A stretch of DNA of 64,000 nt from Cupriavidus pauculus (GTDB taxonomy: Bacteria > Pseudomonadota > Gammaproteobacteria > Burkholderiales > Burkholderiaceae). How positions within the stretch are numbered: position 1 is the first letter of the stretch; each line of letters starts with the position of its first letter. The position numbers and the translations under genes were made by a program. The notes beneath the pieces were generated by a model, which saw nothing but the letters and a program-made list of their open reading frames with translations, was not told the DNA's origin and did not search any database. The DNA is taken from positions 2,232,001 through 2,296,000 of the forward strand of contig NZ_CP033969.1 in NCBI RefSeq assembly GCF_003854935.1. The letters are read 5' to 3'. Positions 58,150-64,000 of the stretch are shown here, piece by piece.

Positions 58150-59433
58150 ATGAAGGCCGTCAATCTCGATTACGCGCGCACCCCGCGGCCTGCCGTGGTG
58201 TTCGGTTGCCTGATGCCCGCCCCGTGGCTGGGCGCGGCCGCCGGGCTGTTGCTGGCGCTCGGGCCCGCCGACGGCTTGCCGCACCGCTTTGCGCCGCTGG
58301 CGCTGGCGTCGGTCCATATGGTCGCGTTGGCGATGCTGCTGCCGGTGATGCTTGGCGCACTATTCCAGATGATGCCGGTGATCGCCCGTGTGCCGGTGCC
58401 GCGCGTGCGATGGATCGCACCGTTCGTCGCCCTGGCCGGAGTTGGCATGGCGACTGCCTTGTCGGCCGGCTTCCTCGGCGCTGGCGGTGCGGCCTTCCGC
58501 TGGGCCGCCGCGATGGCGCTGTTTCCACTCGCGGTGGCGATGGTCCTGCTGACGGCGGGGCGGCGCGTGATGCGCGTCGATGCCACGACGCGCACGCTGG
58601 CATGGATCGGCGCGCCGTTGCTGGCGACAGTCGCCGCAGGCATCGCATTGGCGGGCACGCTCGGCGGCTGGTGGCAGTTGCCGGTATCGACAGTGCTGCC
58701 CCTGCACGTGGCGTGGGGGCTCGGCGGCTGGCTGGGCGCCCTGGTGACCGGCGTGGCAACGACCGTCCTGCCGATGTTCTGGCAGGCGCGACGCCTGCCG
58801 GCCTCGCTGCAGCGCTGCCTGCCGATGGCGCATTGGCTGTTGCTGCTGGCTTTCAGCCTCGCCGTCGTGACGGCAGGCGAGGGCGCCATCGCCCGCTACG
58901 CGCTGCTGCCGTACCTCGCTTTCATCGTCATCCTCGGCATGGCGATGCTGATCACACTGCTGCGCGCCCGCCGCCGGCACGACCCGCATTGGCTACTCTG
59001 GCTCACCGCATCGGCCAGCATGTCCACCGCCGCGACGCTGGCCGCCGTCGCCCAGTTCCATCCCGCGCCGGCATTGCCATGGGTAATCGGCGTCCTGGCC
59101 CTGATCGGCTGCGGCGCGCTGCCGGTCACGGCCATGCTCGGCAAGATCGTCCCGTTCCTGGTGTGGCTCCATCTGCGCCGCATGCTACCGCCGCGCGCAA
59201 AGATCCCCGTCATGCAGGCCATCATCCAGCCCCACCGCCAACGCCAGCAAGCGATGGTGTTGCTGGCAGCCTTCGCAGCACTGCTCGCGCTGCCCATGGC
59301 ACCGGAAGCGCTGGCGAAGGTGGGGGGATGCTTGTTCGCGGCTGCTAACGCGATGCTGGGTGTCCAGTTGCTAGGCGCGCTGCGGCGCATGTGGGTTGTG
59401 CGTCGGCAGTGTGGGGTGTGGGGGGGTGGGTAG
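58150..59433 (+). CDS. Polytopic membrane protein of unknown function in the nar region
   Basis: 427 residues, about 12 hydrophobic helices over the whole length. Conserved-looking histidines lie inside helices: VHMVALAMLLPVMLGALFQ (His56), LPLHVAWGLGGWLGAL (His186), and GKIVPFLVWLHLRR late in the sequence. The pattern recalls heme-copper oxidase subunit I-like and NnrS-like proteins, but I cannot assign it. It is divergent from narX, so a role in nitrate or nitric-oxide metabolism is possible. The end (RRQCGVWGGG) runs into a G-rich stretch. Confidence 0.75.
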   Translation: MKAVNLDYARTPRPAVVFGCLMPAPWLGAAAGLLLALGPADGLPHRFAPLALASVHMVALAMLLPVMLGALFQMMPVIARVPVPRVRWIAPFVALAGVGMATALSAGFLGAGGAAFRWAAAMALFPLAVAMVLLTAGRRVMRVDATTRTLAWIGAPLLATVAAGIALAGTLGGWWQLPVSTVLPLHVAWGLGGWLGALVTGVATTVLPMFWQARRLPASLQRCLPMAHWLLLLAFSLAVVTAGEGAIARYALLPYLAFIVILGMAMLITLLRARRRHDPHWLLWLTASASMSTAATLAAVAQFHPAPALPWVIGVLALIGCGALPVTAMLGKIVPFLVWLHLRRMLPPRAKIPVMQAIIQPHRQRQQAMVLLAAFAALLALPMAPEALAKVGGCLFAAANAMLGVQLLGALRRMWVVRRQCGVWGGG

Positions 59434-59495
59434 CAGTTTTTTTGCTGAGCCCAACGAAAGAATCTTCGCGCCCCACATTGCCGGTGAACGCGCGG

Positions 59496-59978
59496 CTAAT
59501 TGTCAATATCTTCGTATGCTTCCGTTTCCATGTTGGAGTATGCATTCTGATGTATTGAGGCATCATTGGTGCAATGTAAGGAAGACACTCTTTTACGCGC
59601 CTTGTATATCACCATCCCCGCGCTTGTTCGCGGCCCGTCATCGTGTCTGACGACCCGGTCATACAAGTAGTAATCGTATTTGCCTCTTGAAAATCTGATG
59701 TGCGCCTCGCCGCCGCCAGCATAAGGGGTGTTGCTGAAATAGAATCGTGTCTTCGGCTCCGCGCCGGCATCAGATACTTCGAGATCAATCCCTGATTTCC
59801 TGGCGTGGCGATATATAAACGATCGGCTGTCCTTCGTCTGGCATATCGCGGCGGTTCTATTCGCCAGTTCGCAATGGAAGATGACGGTCTCGCTTGACGA
59901 GCACAGGCCGCTATCAGCTGAACTTGCTCCTGACCACGAGACGCATACGAAAGCTGCGGCGATGCGTAGTCTTCGCAT
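59496..59978 (-). CDS. Small secreted protein, hypothetical
   Basis: 160 residues with a signal peptide (MRRLRIAAAFVCVSWSGASS, cleavage after ASSADS). The mature part has four cysteines (two close to the start) and a Tyr-rich stretch (GKYDYYLYDRVV). The motif ETVIFHCEL-x-NRTAAICQ resembles a family of small exported proteins of unknown role, recognised only loosely. The DNA here is visibly less GC-rich than its neighbours and codon use is less biased, suggesting horizontal acquisition. Confidence 0.65.
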   Translation of the reverse strand: MRRLRIAAAFVCVSWSGASSADSGLCSSSETVIFHCELANRTAAICQTKDSRSFIYRHARKSGIDLEVSDAGAEPKTRFYFSNTPYAGGGEAHIRFSRGKYDYYLYDRVVRHDDGPRTSAGMVIYKARKRVSSLHCTNDASIHQNAYSNMETEAYEDIDN

Positions 59979-60028
59979 TACTCAGTGCACAGCCCTGGGT
60001 CCTCAGGTGAACCGATCATGTTCACCCC

Positions 60029-61210
60029 TCAAACACCCACCACCGCCACCCCATTACCCCCTGCCACCGCCGCTGGCTTCTCGCCCGTCAGCAGGTAGTG
60101 CATCAGCTCGGCCACCGGGCGGATGGCTTCGCCGAACGGTAGCTTGCCTTTGCCGCGGAAGAACAGCCCGCGCTCGACGTCGCCGCGGACGGCCTGGGCG
60201 AGTTTCAGGTCGATGCAGAACTGGCCGATCTTTGCCACGCCGTCGCGCAGGCCGCATGCTTGCAGGCAGTCGAATCCTTCCAGGCAGTCGCGCGGCTTGG
60301 CACGGCGCTGCAGGCGGGTTTCGCTGGCCAGGTAGCGGGACAGCCACGGTGTCAGCACGGCCCGGGCGGGCAGGCCGGCGACGCTGGTGAACTCGCGGAT
60401 GTCGTCGGGAGATGCCGTCGCCAGGACCTGCTTGAATGCGGGATGGGCGTCCGATTCCTCGGTCACGGCGAACGCGGTGCCCAGCTGCACGGCGGCGGCG
60501 CCTTCGCCCAGCCAGTGGCGCACCTTTTCGTGTGTGTTGATGCCGCCGGCCAGGATCAGCGGGATGCTGTCCCATGCCAGGCCGAGCGAATGGAACAGTT
60601 CGCGGCACTCGTTCAGCACGCGTCCGAACGAGAAGCGTTCGTGGCCGAGGTCCTCGATCGTCGCCGCGCCAAGGTGGCCGCCGGCGTGTGCCGGGTGCTC
60701 GATGACGATGGCGTCGGGCAGCCGGCCCTTCTTCATCCACCGGCGCAGTACCAGTCCGATGCCGCGCGTCTCGGACAGGATCGGAATCAGCGCCACCTTG
60801 GGATGGCCGGCGGCCAGTTCGGGCAGGTCCAGCGGCAGCCCGGCGCCCATGACGATCGCGTCGGCGCCGCTCTCGCAGGCTTGCCGCACCATTTGCGCGT
60901 GGGAGCCGACAGCCTTCATCACGTTGACCGCGATCAGGCCGCGGCCGGCCGACAGCGCGCGCGCCGCCTGGATCTCGCGGTCCAGCGCCACGCGGTTGGC
61001 GGCCTCGATCTTCTCCTTGTCCCGCGTGCCACGTGTCCGGGCCATCAGGTCGGGATGATGGTGGCGCAGGTCGATGCTGGCGATCGTGCCGACGCCGTTG
61101 TGGGCGGCCACGGTGCCCGCCAGCCGATGGGCGGAGATGCCGATGCCCATGCCGCCCTGGACGAGCGGCAGCAGGCGTCGGCCGGCAAGTTTCAGCCAGA
61201 GATCTTTCAT
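60029..61210 (-). CDS. Nitronate monooxygenase (2-nitropropane dioxygenase family)
   Basis: 393 residues from MKDLWLKLAGRRLLPLVQGGMGIGIS. FMN-dependent TIM barrel: VQGGMGIGISAHRLAG, EHPAHAGGHLGA, ILAGGINTHEKVRHWLGEGAAAVQLGTAF. Oxidises alkyl nitronates such as propionate-3-nitronate. The start overlaps the carbonic anhydrase stop by 4 bp, so it is the last gene of the likely nar operon. The C-terminal half (LQRRAKPRDCLEGFDCLQ) carries cysteines typical of the larger bacterial forms. Confidence 0.88.
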   Translation of the reverse strand: MKDLWLKLAGRRLLPLVQGGMGIGISAHRLAGTVAAHNGVGTIASIDLRHHHPDLMARTRGTRDKEKIEAANRVALDREIQAARALSAGRGLIAVNVMKAVGSHAQMVRQACESGADAIVMGAGLPLDLPELAAGHPKVALIPILSETRGIGLVLRRWMKKGRLPDAIVIEHPAHAGGHLGAATIEDLGHERFSFGRVLNECRELFHSLGLAWDSIPLILAGGINTHEKVRHWLGEGAAAVQLGTAFAVTEESDAHPAFKQVLATASPDDIREFTSVAGLPARAVLTPWLSRYLASETRLQRRAKPRDCLEGFDCLQACGLRDGVAKIGQFCIDLKLAQAVRGDVERGLFFRGKGKLPFGEAIRPVAELMHYLLTGEKPAAVAGGNGVAVVGV

Positions 61211-62004
61211 GTGTCCATTCCGGAAAGTGTTGGGTCGACGTTGGACCGTGCCGCCTTGCCGTCCGCCTCGCCGTCCGTGCGGGCGCCGTCGCGGCGCCGG
61301 GTGGGGCGCAGCCGGTTCCTGATGCCGCCCGGATGGGCGGCGGGCAGCGGGCAGACCAGCGGCAGGAAGCTGTCGGCGCGGTCCGAGTAGGCCAGCAGCG
61401 CCCCGGCGGCGATGTCGAAGTACCAGCCGTGCAGCGTCAGCGCACCGCGCTCGCGGGCATCGCGCACGAACGGGAACGATTCGAGGTTGCGTAGCGATAC
61501 CAGGATCGATGCCTGCTCGCACGCGTGCTGGCGCTGGTCGGCGCTGGCGTCGGGCATGGTCTGGTCCACGAGGTGCCGGGCCGGTGCGGCAATCCGCACC
61601 CACGGGCCGATAAAGTCCTGCCGCGGCGCCGGCGTGTCGCCGTCCGCCGCGGGCCGGGCCAACAATGCGCGAATTCCGCCGCAGCCGCTATGACCCATGA
61701 CAATGATCCGGGCCACGCGCAGCTGCTCCACCGCGAACTGGATGGCGGCGGACACGCCGTGCAGCCGCCCGCTCTCGGTTTCGTGGCACGGCGGCACCAG
61801 GTTGGCCACGTTGCGCACCGTGAACAGGTCGCCCGGGTCGCTGCCCAGCAGCAGCCCCGGGTCGACGCGGGAATCGCTGCAGCCGATCAGCAGGGTCTGG
61901 GGATGCTGGCCGGCCCGCAGCGCGTCGTACAGGGCCGGCGCCTCCTCGAAATAGTGCTGCTGGAAGCGCTCGAACCCTTTCAGCAGGCGCTCGATCGCGT
62001 GCAT
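61207..62004 (-). CDS. Beta-class carbonic anhydrase
   Basis: 265 residues. Zinc site and catalytic pair: CSDSRVDP (Cys42, Asp44, Arg46) and HSGCGG (about residues 104-109). Interconverts CO2 and bicarbonate. C-terminal tail of about 45 residues is Arg/Asp-rich. It starts 9 bp after narI and overlaps the nitronate monooxygenase, so it is placed inside the nar operon, which is unusual. Confidence 0.95.
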   Translation of the reverse strand: MHAIERLLKGFERFQQHYFEEAPALYDALRAGQHPQTLLIGCSDSRVDPGLLLGSDPGDLFTVRNVANLVPPCHETESGRLHGVSAAIQFAVEQLRVARIIVMGHSGCGGIRALLARPAADGDTPAPRQDFIGPWVRIAAPARHLVDQTMPDASADQRQHACEQASILVSLRNLESFPFVRDARERGALTLHGWYFDIAAGALLAYSDRADSFLPLVCPLPAAHPGGIRNRLRPTRRRDGARTDGEADGKAARSNVDPTLSGMDT

Positions 62005-62013
62005 CCGGGCCCC

Positions 62014-62697
62014 TCAGCGGCTGCGCACAAGCTGCCAGGCCCGCCCCAGGTACGTCACCGAGGCAAAGCCGCTCCACACGTGCACGAGCCGCGTGAACGG
62101 GAAGATCGCGAACAGCGAGATGCCCATGAACAGGTGCGCCTTGAAGATCAGCGGGGCATCGGCGACGTAGCTGGCGGCATCGGCGCGCAGTGTGACGATG
62201 TGCTGGGCCCAGGTCATCAGCTGCAGCATCATGTGGCCGTCCATGTGGCTGGCCGACGCGAAGATGGTCGACAGCCCCAGCAGCAGCGTCACCAGCAGCC
62301 ACAGCAGCAGCACCTTGTCGCCGGTGCGGGTCACGGCGGAAACCCGCGCGTTGGTCAGCCGGCGATGCAGCAGGATCAGCAGCCCGGCCAGGCACATCGT
62401 GCCCATCACGCCGCCGGCCACCATCGCCACGCCCTGCTTGAAGCCGTGGGAGACGCCCAGCGCGTCCCACACCGCCACCGGCGTCAGCAGCCCGACCATG
62501 TGGCCGAAGAACAGGCCCAGGATGCCCACGTGGAACAGGATGTTGCCCATGCGCAGGTTGCCGCGATAGAGCACCTGCGAGCTGTCGGACTTCCAGGTGT
62601 ACTGCTCGCGCTCGAAGCGCGCCAGGCTGCCGAACAGGAAGATGGCCGCCGCGATGTACGGGTAGATGCCGAACAGGAACTGGTGGACCAGGTTCAT
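62014..62697 (-). CDS. narI: Respiratory nitrate reductase subunit gamma
   Basis: 227 residues, five membrane helices. Cytochrome b subunit that takes electrons from quinol. Heme-ligand histidines are seen in NILFHVGILGLFFGHMVG and AHLFMGISLFAIFPFTRLVHVWSG. It follows narJ by 18 bp. Confidence 0.96.
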   Translation of the reverse strand: MNLVHQFLFGIYPYIAAAIFLFGSLARFEREQYTWKSDSSQVLYRGNLRMGNILFHVGILGLFFGHMVGLLTPVAVWDALGVSHGFKQGVAMVAGGVMGTMCLAGLLILLHRRLTNARVSAVTRTGDKVLLLWLLVTLLLGLSTIFASASHMDGHMMLQLMTWAQHIVTLRADAASYVADAPLIFKAHLFMGISLFAIFPFTRLVHVWSGFASVTYLGRAWQLVRSR

Positions 62698-62715
62698 GGT
62701 GAGGGTCCTCGGATG

Positions 62716-63384
62716 TCAGGGGTTGATCGGGGTCGGCGTGGCGCGGTCGCGCGGGTAGAAGCGCACGGGCTCCACCTCCGGCTTGCGCGCCAGCAGCGGT
62801 TCCACGCCGTCGGCGCCGGGGCCGAAGGTTTCCAGCGCCTCGTCCATGTCGCGCACCGGTGGGTCTTCCTGGGGCTGCGGCTGGGTGTCGGTCAGCGTGC
62901 GCAGCACGTGGAACACCGCCGCGTACGGGCTTTCGTTGCGCGCCAGGCGGTCGCCGATGGCGGCCAGCACGTGGATCGCGTCGCCCAGCAGTTGCTCGGC
63001 GCGTTCGTCCTTGCCGTCCATGACCAGCGCGCCCAGGTATTCCAGGAACAGCGGCACGTAGTCGGGCAGCTCGGCCGATGTCATGTCGAAGCCGTCGCGC
63101 CGGTATTCCTCCAGCAGGTCCACCATCGCCTGGCCGCGGTCGCGGCTCTCGCCGTGCACGTGCTCGAACAGGTGCAGCGAATGCGCCGGGTTGCGGTCGA
63201 AGGTGGCCACGTAGTTTTCCTGCAGGCGGATCAGCGGCTCGTGGCGCAGCACGTCCAGCAGCGGCGCCAGCATGCCGCGGGCCTGCGGCCACTCGGCCAG
63301 GGCCCAGTCGATGTCCCCCAGGCCGTCCAGCAGTGGCTGCTCGGGGTAGCTCAGCACGGCGCTCAATACGCGATGAATCGTCAT
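62716..63384 (-). CDS. narJ: Nitrate reductase molybdenum cofactor assembly chaperone
   Basis: 222 residues. Soluble, all-helical TorD-like chaperone that binds NarG until the cofactor is inserted. LSAVLSYPEQPLLDGL and the LFEHVHGESRDRGQAMVDLLEEYR core (with the conserved His, Arg and Asp) are diagnostic. Acidic C-terminal tail. It lies 19 bp after narH. Confidence 0.95.
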   Translation of the reverse strand: MTIHRVLSAVLSYPEQPLLDGLGDIDWALAEWPQARGMLAPLLDVLRHEPLIRLQENYVATFDRNPAHSLHLFEHVHGESRDRGQAMVDLLEEYRRDGFDMTSAELPDYVPLFLEYLGALVMDGKDERAEQLLGDAIHVLAAIGDRLARNESPYAAVFHVLRTLTDTQPQPQEDPPVRDMDEALETFGPGADGVEPLLARKPEVEPVRFYPRDRATPTPINP

Positions 63385-63403
63385 GGTCGTTCTCCGGTGG
63401 GCC

Positions 63404-64000
63404 TCAGGTGGCCAGCGCCTTGCGGCGCGAGCGGGGCAGGTCGGCGTAGGCCACGGCGGGCTGCGGCTTCTTCTTGCCGAACAGCGTGCCGTCCGACGTG
63501 CCGCCCGAGCAGCCGTTGCCGAAGCTGAAGCCGCAACTGCCTTTCTCGTCGAAGCTGTCCTCGGTCAGTTCCTTGTGCGATGCCGGCACCACGAAGCGGT
63601 CCTCGTAGTTGGCGATGGCCATGGTCTGGTACATGTCCTCGACCTGCGCGGGCGTCAGGCCCACCTGTTCGAGCACGGCCAGGTCCTGTACCCCGTCGAC
63701 CGACTGGCTGCGCTTGAACGCCCGCATCGCCAGCATCTTCTCCAGCGCGCCCAGCACCGGCATCACGTCGCCGGCGGTCAGCAGGTTGGCCAGGTACTTC
63801 ACCGGGATGCGCAGGCTGGCCACGTCCGGGATCACCCCGTTCATGCCCATGAAGCCGGCCTCGGCGGCCGACTGGATCGGCGACAGCGGCGGGATGTACC
63901 AGACCATCGGCAGCGTCCGGTACTCGGGGTGCAGCGGGAAGGCAACCTTCCATTCCACGGCCATCCGGTAGACGGGCGACTTGCGCGCGGCGTCCAGCCA
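63404..64000 (-). CDS. narH: Respiratory nitrate reductase subunit beta (partial)
   Basis: C-terminal 198 residues only; the gene continues past the right edge, so the start and the Fe-S cysteine clusters are outside. Seen: VAFPLHPEYRTLPMVWYIPPLSPIQ, IPVKYLANLLTAGD, and a C-terminal region with GSCGFSFGNGCSGG. NarH carries the iron-sulfur clusters between NarI and NarG. Upstream narG is expected just beyond the window. Confidence 0.96.
   Translation of the reverse strand, partial: WLDAARKSPVYRMAVEWKVAFPLHPEYRTLPMVWYIPPLSPIQSAAEAGFMGMNGVIPDVASLRIPVKYLANLLTAGDVMPVLGALEKMLAMRAFKRSQSVDGVQDLAVLEQVGLTPAQVEDMYQTMAIANYEDRFVVPASHKELTEDSFDEKGSCGFSFGNGCSGGTSDGTLFGKKKPQPAVAYADLPRSRRKALAT

Overview
The window is a 64 kb piece of a GC-rich betaproteobacterial chromosome. 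The order recR, surE-pcm-nlpD-rpoS, ndk-rlmN-pilW-rodZ-ispG-hisS-yfgM-bamB-der-hfq-hflX-hflK-hflC-hisZ-purA, together with a B12-dependent ribonucleotide reductase, Bug-type receptors and CCCCTCTCCCGC-type palindromes, points to Burkholderiaceae, most likely Cupriavidus or Ralstonia. The species assignment is inference from gene order and protein style; no search was run.

Layout. 1-100: SRP RNA (ffs, minus). 279-2771: nrdJ. 2772-3755: no gene; 8-bp and 9-bp tandem arrays and two REP-like palindromes. 3756-5438: lactate permease. 5572-9109: dnaX-ybaB-recR, then a LysR regulator. 10018-11750: a cluster of REP-like palindromes, one of them split by a complete IS481-family element with visible ends and a likely target duplication. 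11752-13879: minus-strand pair of a periplasmic binding protein and a diguanylate cyclase. 14119-20276: a catabolic/transport block (CoA-transferase, HMG-CoA-lyase-like enzyme, Bug receptor, NitT/TauT-type ABC transporter), then a quinone-oxidoreductase-like gene. 21585-26242: surE-pcm-nlpD-rpoS and an exonuclease. 26278-29423: EEP hydrolase, rlmD, Bax-inhibitor-1 protein. 29760-47401: the long housekeeping run from ndk to purA and a phosphoribosyltransferase. 47456-48566: an NmrA-like reductase and an Rrf2 regulator sharing a candidate operator. 48798-49128: tRNA-Leu(CAG) with its promoter and terminator, plus a CCA-ended tRNA-like element with its own terminator. 49145-53293: rnr, rlmB, sirtuin. 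53348-55171: tal and rpiA, divergent. 55190-57951: narL-narX. 58150-59978: a polytopic membrane protein and a small secreted protein. 60029-64000: the end of a nar operon (narH partial, narJ, narI) continued by a beta-carbonic anhydrase and a nitronate monooxygenase.

How the parts work together. The central 30 kb is core information processing and envelope biology: translation and RNA modification (hisS, rlmN, rlmD, rlmB, rnr, hfq), membrane quality control (hflX/K/C, Bax-inhibitor protein), outer membrane and cell shape (bamB, nlpD, rodZ, pilW) and stationary phase (surE, pcm, rpoS). The right end is a nitrate-respiration module with its own NarX/NarL two-component system.

Most notable observations: (i) dnaX, surE and rlmB each have TACAAT exactly 7 nt before ATG, the same spacing seen between TACAAT and the 5' end of ffs, predicting leaderless mRNAs; (ii) a 110-nt CCA-ended tRNA-like element next to tRNA-Leu; (iii) an IS481 element lodged in the loop region of a REP palindrome; (iv) carbonic anhydrase and nitronate monooxygenase as likely members of the nar operon; (v) 8-bp and 9-bp minisatellites between nrdJ and the lactate permease. 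I found no convincing CRISPR array, prophage or defence system.
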